From positions 1 to 26,291 of the forward strand of contig JBKQNY010000047.1 in assembly GCA_052145775.1 (NCBI GenBank): DNA of 26,291 bases, read 5' to 3'. Of this stretch, positions 16,850 to 24,638 are shown one piece after another. The position numbers and the translations under genes are program-made. The notes under the pieces are model-generated. The model saw only the letters and a program-made list of their open reading frames with translations, was not told the origin of the DNA and did not search any database. How positions within the stretch are numbered: the first letter of the stretch is position 1; each line of letters begins with the position of its first letter. Source of the DNA: CAVYPR01 sp052145775 (GTDB taxonomy: Bacteria; Actinomycetota; Acidimicrobiia; Acidimicrobiales; RAAP-2).

Positions 16850-18010
16850 TCAGGGTTTCGCGCTGTAGGAGTGCGCGCCGGTGCCGGCCAGCTTGCCCCC
16901 GTCGACGATGAGGTACTCGTCCCGTATCGGGGTGCCGGCGAAGAAGCATTCGAGTATCTCGCGGGTCCCGGCGGCGTAGCGGGCCTGGGCGGAGAGCGAC
17001 GTGCCCGAGATGTGGGGGGTCATCCCCTCGTGGGGCATCGACCGCCAGGGGTGGTCGGACGGCGCCGGCTGCGGGTACCACACGTCGCCGGCATACCCGG
17101 CCAGCTGACCGCTCTCCAGCGCCCGGACGACGGCGTCGCGGTCGCAGATCTTCCCTCGCGCCGTGTTGACCAGATACGTGCCCCGCTTCATGCGGGCGAA
17201 CATTGCGTCGTCGAAGAGGTGCTCGGTCTCGGGGTGGAGGGGTGCGTTGATCGTCACCACGTCGCATCGGGGCACCATCGAGGCCGCGTCGGGGTGGAAG
17301 GTGAGCCCGAGCTCCCGCTCGACCTCGGCGGGCAGACGATGGCGGTCGGTGTAGTGCAGCTCCACGTCGAAGGGCCTGAGCCTCCGCAGCACCGCCAGTC
17401 CGATGCGTCCGGCAGCCACGGTGCCCACGACCATGCCCTCGAGGTCGTAGGAGCGCTCCGCGCAGTCGGCGATGTTCCACCCGCCCTTCACCACCCAGTC
17501 GTGGGACGGCAGGTAGTTGCGCACCAGGCCGAGGATCATCATGACGACGTGCTCGGACACGCTGATGCTGTTCGAGTAGGTGACCTCGGCCACCGTGACG
17601 CCGTGGGCGATGGCCGCGGCGAGGTCCACGTGGTCCGAGCCAATGCCGGCAGTGAGAGCGAGCTTTAGCTTGGGGGCCCGGGCGATGCGCTCGGCCGTCA
17701 GGTAGGCGGGCCAAAACGGCTGAGAGATGACCACGTCGGCGTCGGGAAGCTCGCGGTCGAACACCGAATCCGGTCCCTCCTTGTCGGAGGTCACCACCAG
17801 CGTGTGGCCAGCCGCCTCGAGGAAGGGCCGGAGGCCGAGCTCGCCGGAGACCGAGCCGAGCAGCTCACCGGGGGTGAAGTCGATCGAACTCGGGCTCGGG
17901 ACGTTCTGACCGCCGGGGTAGTGGTCGATGACCGGGACGCTGTCCCGGGCGTAGGAGGTCGGGAAACCGTCCACCGGGTCCTCGTAGAGCACGCAAAGAA
18001 CCTTCGCCAT
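16850..18010 (-). CDS. fdh: NAD-dependent formate dehydrogenase (EC 1.17.1.9)
   Basis: A 386-aa D-2-hydroxyacid-dehydrogenase-superfamily enzyme that oxidises formate to CO2 with NAD+, metal-free and cytosolic. From memory it aligns without gaps to the Pseudomonas sp. 101 enzyme: MAKVLCVLYEDPVDGFP, IDFTPGELLGSVSGELGL, QPFWPAYLT, GIGSDHVDL, and GTVAAGRIG (the coenzyme glycine loop). Catalytic N147, R285 and H333 are in place (one higher than the Pseudomonas numbering, which omits Met). D222 in HYTDRHR is the NAD-selecting aspartate. The C-terminus ends at HSYSAKP, about 14 residues shorter than the Pseudomonas protein. ATG at 18010 has GGAGGAG 7 bases upstream. No assimilation genes are adjacent, so a role in supplying NADH or removing formate is inferred. 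Confidence 0.96.
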   Translation of the reverse strand: MAKVLCVLYEDPVDGFPTSYARDSVPVIDHYPGGQNVPSPSSIDFTPGELLGSVSGELGLRPFLEAAGHTLVVTSDKEGPDSVFDRELPDADVVISQPFWPAYLTAERIARAPKLKLALTAGIGSDHVDLAAAIAHGVTVAEVTYSNSISVSEHVVMMILGLVRNYLPSHDWVVKGGWNIADCAERSYDLEGMVVGTVAAGRIGLAVLRRLRPFDVELHYTDRHRLPAEVERELGLTFHPDAASMVPRCDVVTINAPLHPETEHLFDDAMFARMKRGTYLVNTARGKICDRDAVVRALESGQLAGYAGDVWYPQPAPSDHPWRSMPHEGMTPHISGTSLSAQARYAAGTREILECFFAGTPIRDEYLIVDGGKLAGTGAHSYSAKP

Positions 18011-18156
18011 CACCTGTCTCCTCCCTGGTGGTTCCCTTGGGTTCGGGACACGAGTATTGACCGCTCCGCTCCCCACGTCGAGCGGTGCGAGCGGCGGTCG
18101 GCCGCCGCCGCAACAGATCGGCTCGTCAAAGCCGGACCGCCGTCCCGGGCGCGGCC

Positions 18157-18852
18157 CTACTGCGCCGGTGCGGGCTGTCCCGCCGGTCGTCGCAAGAGGG
18201 CGATGCTCAGAATGAGGATGATCACGAGAAATCCGACGTACGCACCGAAGCCAACTGCGTTCCAGCCTTTGCCGTGGTAGGTGCTGAAGGTGATGGCCAG
18301 CCACGTCACGACCCCGTTACCGACCGCCACGATCACACTCAGCCATCCGAGCCATCTGGGTGCGTTGAGCTCGCCTCTCAGCAGGACCAGGCCGAGCGCG
18401 AGGAGGAACACCATGGACATCACCGTGGCCAGGCCGAAAAGCAAGGTGTTCAGGTCGGCGATCATGCGCACCACCGTCGGATCGGAGATCCCCTGCCGTT
18501 GGGAGACCATAAAGGCGAGCAGTGCATTGGGCTCCGTGCCGATGGCGTTGGACACGGCAAAGGCGACGCCCGCACCGAAGACCATGGGTGAGAGCGATCG
18601 GAGTCCGCTCGCGCCGTCGGCGAGGCAGTTCTTCAGGTGGCCGACGAACCAAAGGAAGATGGCGGAGGCAAAGAGCGCGATGATCATGCCGGCCTGGATG
18701 GCGATCCGGTGGTCGTGAACCCACGCCAAGGTCACCGTCGCCTTACTGTCGCTTGACGGCGCTTGCGGGTAGATGAAGCCGGCGAGCAGGTCGAGCACCA
18801 CGAAGGTGATGCCTGCGATCGGACCGATGACCTCGATCCCTCGATCGTCCAC
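18157..18852 (-). CDS. Six-helix membrane protein, unknown function (DUF4386-like)
   Basis: A 231-aa integral membrane protein with six hydrophobic segments at about residues 9-30, 50-72, 88-106, 135-158, 168-190 and 202-221, and no catalytic motif. Helix pattern and length resemble the DUF4386 group of actinobacterial membrane proteins, but this is a weak match made by eye. GTG at 18852 has AAGGGGG close upstream, which supports the start. The gene is on the same strand as formate dehydrogenase but 146 bases away, and that gap includes a good ribosome site and room for a separate promoter. No function is claimed. Confidence 0.75.
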   Translation of the reverse strand: MDDRGIEVIGPIAGITFVVLDLLAGFIYPQAPSSDSKATVTLAWVHDHRIAIQAGMIIALFASAIFLWFVGHLKNCLADGASGLRSLSPMVFGAGVAFAVSNAIGTEPNALLAFMVSQRQGISDPTVVRMIADLNTLLFGLATVMSMVFLLALGLVLLRGELNAPRWLGWLSVIVAVGNGVVTWLAITFSTYHGKGWNAVGFGAYVGFLVIILILSIALLRRPAGQPAPAQ

Positions 18853-19135
18853 GTTGGCCCCCTTGCACGATGAGCAGACGAGCTGTCTCGGCCGTCACTT
18901 CACCGCCGCGGCCTTGGAGCGTCGGATCGTGAGGATCATCTATCGCTGCCCCACGCCGCAGCTTCGATCGTGAAACTAACAGAGGAGCCTGTCCGCTTTC
19001 ACGGGGATGAGGGATCGCGCTGAGCGCAGCCGGCGATGCTCGGCCTCGGGCCGCAACCTCGGCGCGCCGTGGTTCTCATGCACTCCCCCACGCAAGCGCG
19101 ACGGTCGGATTCCACCCCTCGGGTGTTCAACCTTC
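18853..19135. other. Intergenic stretch with no recognised gene
   Basis: These 283 bases hold no reading frame with a convincing start and no clear RNA gene. The 5' signals of the membrane protein at 18852 must lie here. A stretch near 19100-19138 looks vaguely tRNA-like at its end but does not fold into a cloverleaf. Confidence 0.5.
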
Positions 19136-19507
19136 CTACTCCCAATGGAACCGGTGTCGCCAGCTCTTCTTGTTGGTTGCTCGTTCTTTTCGTTCAGGCA
19201 GCGACCCCGGCCGGTACTCGTTCAGCCACGCGATGAGGTCGTCGACGCTCGCCAGCGTGATGTCGAAGTCGGTCCTGTTCACCCTGACCTGGATCGAGCC
19301 TTCGTCCACCGTCACCGAGACGTCGGGATCGCTCTCCGTTCCGAGGCACCAGACCGGCGGAGCTCCGGGGCGCGACATGGCTAGGAACGTCCAGCCCGGC
19401 CGGCGTTTGAACAACTCGTCGACGTCCTTCCACAGCCGTGCGTCATCATCGCCCACGAGGTTCACCAGCCGATTCTTCGGTGCCGGGACGCGTTGCCGGC
19501 CAGACAC
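19136..19507 (-). CDS. Small hypothetical protein
   Basis: A 123-aa soluble protein I do not recognise. It opens VSGRQRVPAPKNRLVNLVGDDDARLWKD, has a central strand-rich region (VWCLGTESDPDVSVTVDEGSIQVRVNRTDFDITLAS) and ends with a short helix and a basic tail (NEYRPGSLPERKERATNKK, then SWRHRFHWE). No signal peptide or membrane segment is seen. GTG at 19507 is preceded by GGGAG at 6 bases, so I took this start although the frame is open to 19777; the upstream part is Arg-rich and looks like a shadow. It is divergent from the permease at 19792. The alternation of strands suggests a small alpha/beta domain, with no further clue. Confidence 0.6.
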   Translation of the reverse strand: MSGRQRVPAPKNRLVNLVGDDDARLWKDVDELFKRRPGWTFLAMSRPGAPPVWCLGTESDPDVSVTVDEGSIQVRVNRTDFDITLASVDDLIAWLNEYRPGSLPERKERATNKKSWRHRFHWE

Positions 19508-19779
19508 GGTGAGCTCCCGGGCGTGGCACCCGGCACTGCGTGTCGCTGGAAAACGGCGATCTCGTGCGCATCGTGTGCTCGGACGTCGTCGGATGCTTGA
19601 ACACCATGCCACCTCCGGAGAACACCGCCAGCTTCCCACAAGGGCCGCAGCTCGGAGACCCGTCCCGGTGAGCGGCGTCCGCTCCACCTGACCGGTCATC
19701 GGTGGGAGCCTGGTCACCCGCTTCCCGTGGGCATCCTCCCTGACAGTTCCCCGAGGCCAGATTTCGGTGGCAGGCACCC

Positions 19780-19785
19780 TACGAT
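19780..19785 (+). promoter_or_regulatory. Candidate -10 element of the KimA-like gene (leaderless)
   Basis: TACGAT occupies exactly -12 to -7 before the GTG at 19792, the same geometry as at cofD. The only purine-rich sequence before the GTG is one base away, too close for a ribosome site. No -35 box is clear. Confidence 0.35.
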
Positions 19786-19791
19786 CGGAGA

Positions 19792-21657
19792 GTGCCGAAT
19801 CGGAACGAGCGCCGGACGTCGACCGGGCACGGAGTCTGGAACCTGCTTATCGGCAGGCCCCTGCGGGCAAGCGAGGTCTCCGGCGAACAGATCACTCCGG
19901 TCGAGGGTCTCTCCGCACTTTCGCTCGACGCGCTGACCTCGGTCGCCTACGGCCCTGAGGCGATCATCGTCGTCCTGGCCCTTGCCGGTGCCGGCGCCCT
20001 GCATCTGATCCTTCCGATCACCTTGGCGATCGTGCTGCTCCTGGTGATCCTGGTCTTCTCGTACCGACAGGTCATCGACGCGTATCCGGGTGGTGGGGGT
20101 GCCTATGCGGTGTCCCGCGCCAACTTCGGACCAAATGCCAGCCTCGTTGCCGGCGCCGCGTTGATTGTCGATTACACGCTCACCGTCGCCGTCTCGATCG
20201 CTGCAGGAGTCGGTGCGCTCACGTCGGCATTTCCGAGTCTCTCCCCGGGCACGGTGCCGATCTGCCTCGGCATCCTCGCCGTCATCACGTTGCTCAATCT
20301 CCGAGGTCTGGGCGAGGCGGCACGGGCGTTCCTTCTCCCGACGTTGCTGTTCATCGTTGGCCTGTTGGGCATCATCGCCATCGGGTTGATCCACCCCCTG
20401 GGCCTCCACACGCCACAGACCGGCCATTCCCTGGTTCCGACCCAGGGACTACAGGTCGTCGGGGTTCTTCTCGTGCTGAAGGCGTTCTCCGCAGGCTGCA
20501 GCGCACTCACCGGGGTCGAGGCCATCGCCAACGGAGTGCCTCTGTTCAAGCAACCCAGGGTGGTCCGAGCCAAGCGAACCGAAATGCTCTTGGGGTCGAT
20601 CTTGGGTGTGATGCTCCTCGGACTCGCCGTCCTCGCCCGACGGTGGCAGATCGGGCCGCGATCTGGGCAAACCGTTCTCAGTCAGATCATGGCCATGGCG
20701 GTAGGCCGCCACTGGGCCTACTACCTGGTGTCGCTCACCATCACCGTCGTGCTCGCACTGGCGGCGAACACCTCGTTCGGCGGACTCCCGATCCTGGCCA
20801 GCTTGCTGGCGCGTGACAACTACCTGCCCCATCTGTTCTCGCTGCGGGGCGACCGGCAGACCTTTGGCAACGGCATCTGGGTTCTGGCCGTGCTGTCGGC
20901 CGCACTGCTGATTGCCGTGGGTGGGACAACCAACGAGATGATCCCGCTCTTCGCCATCGGCGTCTTCACCGGCTTCACCCTGTCTCAGGCGGGTCTGGTG
21001 GTGCACTGGCGGCGTATACGGGTCCCTCGCTGGCGCGCTCGCGCCGCCGTCAACGGTTTCGGTGCCCTCATCACCGGGATGGCCACGATCGTGTTCCTGC
21101 TCTCGAAGTTCACCGAGGGAGCGTGGGTGGTGGTCGTCACCGTTCCTGCTCTCGTCCTTCTCTTCAAGCGCATCAACGCGTACTACAAGCGGGCTGCCTC
21201 GGATCTTGGCGTTGGTACGAAGCCCGTCAAGCCCGTCGGCCGCCCCACGCTGGTGATCGTCCCCGTGCTCAACGTGTCGCGCCTCACCGGTCACGCCATC
21301 TCAGAGGCCCTTTCCCTCGGCCAAGACGTCGTGGCGGTATCAGTGATCCTGGAGCAGGGCGACGAAAGCGCGCAAGCAGAGCAAGAATTGGAGCGCTCAT
21401 GGGCGGCGTGGGATCCGGGCGTGCCTCTCAAGATCCTGCACACTGAATTCGCATCGGTGGTCGATCCCATCGTCGCGTTCATCGATGAAGCCCGGGAGCG
21501 TCAAAACCACCAGATCGTGGTTCTCATCCCGGTGGTGCTTCCCGGGCGGCTTCGGTACCAGATTCTGCACAACCAGATCGACCGGGTGCTGTCGGCGGCA
21601 CTGCGAACCCGCACCGACGTGGTGGTCGCCCGCGTGCCGATGCCCATACGTGCTTGA
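19792..21657 (+). CDS. KimA-like potassium / APC-superfamily permease
   Basis: A 621-aa permease with about twelve membrane helices and a 150-residue cytosolic C-terminal domain (GRPTLVIVPVLNVSRLTGHAI and on) that resembles a universal-stress-protein fold. The transport core carries LSLDALTSVAYGPEAI and YPGGGGAYAVSRANFGPN. The spacings D46-Y53 and D127-S135 reproduce the potassium-site residues reported for Bacillus subtilis KimA (D36, Y43, D117, S125). It probably imports K+ with protons through the cytoplasmic membrane. The GTG at 19792 directly follows a -10-like hexamer, so the transcript may lack a leader. No ydaO-type c-di-AMP riboswitch is apparent upstream. Its stop is only 21 bases before the first HTH gene of the accessory island. 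Confidence 0.88.
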   Translation: MPNRNERRTSTGHGVWNLLIGRPLRASEVSGEQITPVEGLSALSLDALTSVAYGPEAIIVVLALAGAGALHLILPITLAIVLLLVILVFSYRQVIDAYPGGGGAYAVSRANFGPNASLVAGAALIVDYTLTVAVSIAAGVGALTSAFPSLSPGTVPICLGILAVITLLNLRGLGEAARAFLLPTLLFIVGLLGIIAIGLIHPLGLHTPQTGHSLVPTQGLQVVGVLLVLKAFSAGCSALTGVEAIANGVPLFKQPRVVRAKRTEMLLGSILGVMLLGLAVLARRWQIGPRSGQTVLSQIMAMAVGRHWAYYLVSLTITVVLALAANTSFGGLPILASLLARDNYLPHLFSLRGDRQTFGNGIWVLAVLSAALLIAVGGTTNEMIPLFAIGVFTGFTLSQAGLVVHWRRIRVPRWRARAAVNGFGALITGMATIVFLLSKFTEGAWVVVVTVPALVLLFKRINAYYKRAASDLGVGTKPVKPVGRPTLVIVPVLNVSRLTGHAISEALSLGQDVVAVSVILEQGDESAQAEQELERSWAAWDPGVPLKILHTEFASVVDPIVAFIDEARERQNHQIVVLIPVVLPGRLRYQILHNQIDRVLSAALRTRTDVVVARVPMPIRA

Positions 21658-21678
21658 CGCCGCGAGCTTCCTGTAGGC

Positions 21679-21720
21679 GTGGAGGTGCTGGGACGTTACT
21701 CAAACCACTCTGACCAGGGA
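21679..21720 (+). repeat. 42-bp invariant block at the 5' end of HTH copy 1
   Basis: Identical to 24597-24638. The identity begins exactly at the GTG start codons (preceding bases differ) and encodes VEVLGRYSNHSDQG in both. It lacks the synonymous changes seen throughout the rest of the two genes. Confidence 0.9.
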
Positions 21721-22134
21721 CAACGTCTCGACCGTCTACTCAAAACTATGACTGAGAGCTCAAAAAACCCAAAAACCAAAACCCCCAAGCGGATCTGCCG
21801 TCAGTTCGACGAGCAAGAGGTCGCTGACCTGGTGGCCTGCTATGCCGCTGGTGTCCTCCTCGAGGATCTCGCCTCGACGTTCCAGATAAACCAGACCACG
21901 ATCCAAAAGTACGTTCGAGCCCATGGCCTTGCGAGACGTTCAGCAACTGTCGAGCAAAAGCAGCTCGACGAGACCATCAGGCTCTACCGAGCTGGCCGAT
22001 CGGTCGAGTTCATCGCAGCCTCGCTTGGCATTGGTGCAACCACTATCAGACGACACCTGGTTAGGGCAGGTGTACAGCTTCGTCGACGAGGACGACCAAA
22101 GCTACATTGCAGGATGGATGAATTACATCGTTGA
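21679..22134 (+). CDS. Double helix-turn-helix DNA-binding protein, copy 1
   Basis: A 151-aa protein with no catalytic domain. After a conserved N-terminus (VEVLGRYSNHSDQG) come two resolvase/Hin-type HTH units: EVADLVACYAAGVLLEDLASTFQINQTTIQKYVRAHGL (residues 47-84) and LDETIRLYRAGRSVEFIAASLGIGATTIRRHLVRAG (96-131), then a basic RRRGRP (135-140) like an AT-hook. It is the paralogue of the gene at 24597; similarity begins exactly at the GTG and stops just after RRRGRP. GTG at 21679 is 21 bases after the permease stop, with no ribosome site; readthrough from the permease may serve it. Its 3' end abuts the 83-aa gene on the other strand. It may bind DNA to regulate the module or assist its mobility; that is inference. 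Confidence 0.8.
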   Translation: MEVLGRYSNHSDQGQRLDRLLKTMTESSKNPKTKTPKRICRQFDEQEVADLVACYAAGVLLEDLASTFQINQTTIQKYVRAHGLARRSATVEQKQLDETIRLYRAGRSVEFIAASLGIGATTIRRHLVRAGVQLRRRGRPKLHCRMDELHR

Positions 22135-22386
22135 CTAAATCGCAGCTCTGCGTTGGGCTCGTTGCCTCAAGAACCGCTCCATACTTGCAAGACCAACATA
22201 TCTTCCATCGTCGGTTTCAAGTCCAGGGATCATGTGCCCCTCAACCTCTAACGACAAAAACGGAAACTGGTAGCTCCTAAGTAACTCGGCTGCATCTGTC
22301 GCGTCTACAGATTCATCAAATGTCAACATTCCATCGATGCCTACAGTTAGCTCCTCACCAGACAGATCTACTTTACCTGTACTCAT
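22135..22386 (-). CDS. Small acidic protein, unknown function
   Basis: An 83-aa protein I do not recognise. It is acidic in its first two thirds (VDLSGEELTVGIDGMLTFDESVDATDAAELLRSYQ) and basic at the end (MERFLRQRAQRRAAI). It looks like a small alpha/beta domain without cysteines or membrane segments. ATG at 22386 is preceded by AGGAG at 9 bases, a good site, so it is translated on its own. It is 123 bases downstream of the nuclease-like gene on the same strand and converges with HTH copy 1 with no gap. Base composition is AT-rich as in the rest of the cargo. It could be a regulator, anti-nuclease or accessory subunit, but nothing in the sequence decides. Confidence 0.65.
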   Translation of the reverse strand: MSTGKVDLSGEELTVGIDGMLTFDESVDATDAAELLRSYQFPFLSLEVEGHMIPGLETDDGRYVGLASMERFLRQRAQRRAAI

Positions 22387-22509
22387 TAATTAGATCTCCT
22401 ATTTAATGCTACTATTCTACAACTCTAGGTGCACAATGGCCAACTGTATGGACGACGTCACTATAACTACTTTCATCGGAGCAAACCAGGCACTAGTGCT
22501 CACTTGGGA

Positions 22510-23994
22510 TTAAGCTCTACTTGCGGATGGTTTATTGTCAGAACGAGCATCTATGACCACGATGTCCTCTCGTCCGGTTAAATGCAGCTCCTCAAGTATT
22601 TTCTGTACCCTACGCTGGTGGGCAGCAGTATAATTTATGATGACTTTCACAGAGCGCTTCGTTTGATTGGCAGCTTCATATATCGGTACCTGCTTTTCAA
22701 GATTGCGCTTTAGCTGCGTATTGCTCCCCAACTTGAATTCAATTAGAGACTTATCAACGGCTCCTCTAGATAGCTTGAAATCCACAGGGCCCCTGCCATT
22801 ATTGGGTTCGCGGTTCACGTCAAAGCTGGTGCCAACCAAGACTAGGCCAAAGAAGAGCTGGACCTCGGTCTCGTTGCTAAAGGCCCTTCCGTCTCGGTTG
22901 ATGAGCCTGTATCCGTCCTGATTCTCAACATATTGCTTGAACGCCCTGACGCGGCGAAGTGCATCATCATAAGAACTGATTGGGTGTTCGTAGATCTCGG
23001 TTCGGGCGATGATGTCCGCAATCAGCTTCTGCATCTGCTCAACGAAGACCCGCTCCGTTTCAGAAACTTCACGCGTGCTCTCTGCCACGGCACGACTGCC
23101 ATCAACCTCCTTCAGCGCGATGAAATAATCCAGAAGCTCCGGGAACCGTTCGATGGTCGCTTGTGCGGCGGCGTCTCGATCGGCCTTCTTTGGCTTGGGT
23201 GCTAATCGCTGGGTGAAGTAGTTCGAAACTTGAGCCCGTAACTCAAGGTCCGTTATCGCCGGTGGTATGTGAGCGAAACCATTTATGAGATCACTTCTGT
23301 TGATCCAGGTATCGTCGCGGGTCAACATGTCCTCCGGAGTAAGCAGGACAAAGTCATCCTCCCCCAACTTCGGCAGAATGTAGCGACCGTCTTCCCAGGA
23401 CTCAGTTCCATAATTGAAGCGAACTCGCCGAATCCTAAACTCTTTGCGGTCGGCCTCAGCTAGCTTGGCCGTAGTAAACGCCTGCGTGTAGTCGAGCAGA
23501 TACTCCTTGATGAGATTCGTAGTGAAGTCACTAATGCTGTCTCGACCCACTCCTCCCCGTATCAAGGACACTTTCTCAAGGTGTCTGCCTTGAGCAACAG
23601 AGTCTGTTGTAGCCGTGCTAAAGAGCCTGCCTAGATTCGCATTCAATGAGTCAGCAAACTCTTTACCAAGCGCACGGCCGCCATTACCTAACACGGTGAA
23701 CCCGAGCCAGTTCTGCTTAACTTCCTTAAAGTAGTACCAGTTCTTGAGCAAACCTTCGTTAAGATTGTCCGCCAGCGACTTATCCCTAAGGAACATCAGA
23801 TACTTGATGATCGACTCATGCAGGGCTTGGTATTCCGGCTTCTCACTGTTGAACAGTAGGAACGGATCAATGAAGAGCGGTAGGTCAGAGACTAATGAGA
23901 CATCAAATGCCCCATAATCGCGTAGCGCTTCAGCGCTTACGCCGTAGTAGTCGCTGAAATGAAGGGCAAGCTTGAGACCTTCATCATCGTTCAC
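22510..23994 (-). CDS. PD-(D/E)XK nuclease-like protein, candidate defence effector
   Basis: A 494-aa protein. The C-terminal 120 residues show a PD-(D/E)XK nuclease core: helix with NETEVQLFF, then GPVD (D405), 13 residues, then IEFKLGSN (E419, K421), followed by RNLEKQVPIYEAAN, whose Q-x3-Y matches the RecB-type motif. The N-terminal 350 residues are of a kind I cannot name; conserved-looking stretches are SDLPLFIDPFLLFNSEKPEY, IRRVRFNYGTESWEDGRYILP and DFVLLTPEDMLTRDDTWINRSD. No signal peptide or helicase motif is present. GTG at 23994 overlaps the TGA of the 167-aa gene (GTGA) with AGGAGG just before, so they form an operon. It probably cuts or processes nucleic acid; a phage-defence role is inferred from the AT-rich accessory setting. 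Confidence 0.78.
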   Translation of the reverse strand: MNDDEGLKLALHFSDYYGVSAEALRDYGAFDVSLVSDLPLFIDPFLLFNSEKPEYQALHESIIKYLMFLRDKSLADNLNEGLLKNWYYFKEVKQNWLGFTVLGNGGRALGKEFADSLNANLGRLFSTATTDSVAQGRHLEKVSLIRGGVGRDSISDFTTNLIKEYLLDYTQAFTTAKLAEADRKEFRIRRVRFNYGTESWEDGRYILPKLGEDDFVLLTPEDMLTRDDTWINRSDLINGFAHIPPAITDLELRAQVSNYFTQRLAPKPKKADRDAAAQATIERFPELLDYFIALKEVDGSRAVAESTREVSETERVFVEQMQKLIADIIARTEIYEHPISSYDDALRRVRAFKQYVENQDGYRLINRDGRAFSNETEVQLFFGLVLVGTSFDVNREPNNGRGPVDFKLSRGAVDKSLIEFKLGSNTQLKRNLEKQVPIYEAANQTKRSVKVIINYTAAHQRRVQKILEELHLTGREDIVVIDARSDNKPSASRA

Positions 23995-24494
23995 GACGCC
24001 TCCTCATCCCTCAACTCCTGCTCGGCAAGGTCCAACAGCAGGTTAGCCAGGATCTTTAAATCGGGCTCCGGTCTGGCAAGGGGAACCACTCTGATATGTC
24101 TGCGCCCACCAGCCGGAACCTTCACCGGCTGCATTAGATCCAGAGCTGGCTCCTGTTCCAGTCGATCACTTAGCGCACTCGCTGCCTGATAGACCTTCTT
24201 GAAGTGCTTCCCGGCTTTCTGTGGCAGGTTCGGTCGTTCCCGTGTGATCTTGGCCCGGTGAACTAGAGCTTCTTCGGCAGTCAGGTTCCTGGAGGGTTGG
24301 TAGAAAGCGTGGAGCTCCAGCTGCTGATTGTACGACACAGCCGTGAATATGCCTCGGAAGAGCTTCCAGGCTTCAACCAGGAATTCACGATCTGCTAGAT
24401 AATCTCGGTTAGTTAGTCGGGGCACCGGTACATCTACCTCTAACAGCTTCAGTATCCCATACATGCACCGGTTGGTATAGACCTTATGAAACAC
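23991..24494 (-). CDS. Hypothetical protein, partner of the PD-(D/E)XK protein
   Basis: A protein of up to 167 aa that I do not recognise. It is mostly helical and has clusters of charged residues (LTAEEALVHRAKITRERPNLPQKAGKHFKKVYQAASALSDRLEQEP) and the central stretch FTAVSYNQQLELHAFYQPSRNL. No cysteine motif, membrane segment or known catalytic set is seen. GTG at 24494 is the first possible start, right after an in-frame stop; ATG at 24464 would shorten it to 157 aa, and neither has a clear ribosome site. Its end overlaps the nuclease-like gene by four bases, so the two are almost certainly produced together and may form a complex. Divergent from HTH copy 2 across about 100 bases. Confidence 0.7.
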   Translation of the reverse strand: MFHKVYTNRCMYGILKLLEVDVPVPRLTNRDYLADREFLVEAWKLFRGIFTAVSYNQQLELHAFYQPSRNLTAEEALVHRAKITRERPNLPQKAGKHFKKVYQAASALSDRLEQEPALDLMQPVKVPAGGRRHIRVVPLARPEPDLKILANLLLDLAEQELRDEEAS

Positions 24495-24574
24495 TCAAAC
24501 CGTTACGACCGAAGTGAGTATTGACATATTGCATTTCTGATGGTCACTACTCAAACCACGATTTGTATCTGTTA

Positions 24575-24596
24575 CAAACTACATTAATGTAGTTTG
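24575..24596. promoter_or_regulatory. Perfect 22-bp palindrome touching the start of HTH copy 2, candidate operator
   Basis: The half CAAACTACATT (24575-24585) is followed at once by its exact reverse complement (24586-24596). The palindrome ends at the base before the GTG at 24597 and lies in the divergent region between the HTH gene and the nuclease operon. It suits a dimeric DNA-binding protein, probably autoregulation. The equivalent place before HTH copy 1 has no such sequence. Confidence 0.65.
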
Positions 24597-24638
24597 GTGG
24601 AGGTGCTGGGACGTTACTCAAACCACTCTGACCAGGGA
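24597..24638 (+). repeat. 42-bp invariant block at the 5' end of HTH copy 2
   Basis: Exact copy of 21679-21720, starting at the GTG codon. Outside this block the two genes differ at many third positions, so this part is more conserved than the protein alone would need. Confidence 0.9.

Noticed and set aside
19081..19138. Possible tRNA or tRNA fragment near the start of the small hypothetical gene's 3' side
   Set aside because: A few bases look like a T-arm, but no acceptor or anticodon stem can be formed.
19508..19791. c-di-AMP (ydaO-type) riboswitch before the KimA-like gene
   Set aside because: No recognisable conserved core was seen, and a -10-like element at 19780-19785 would leave no leader.
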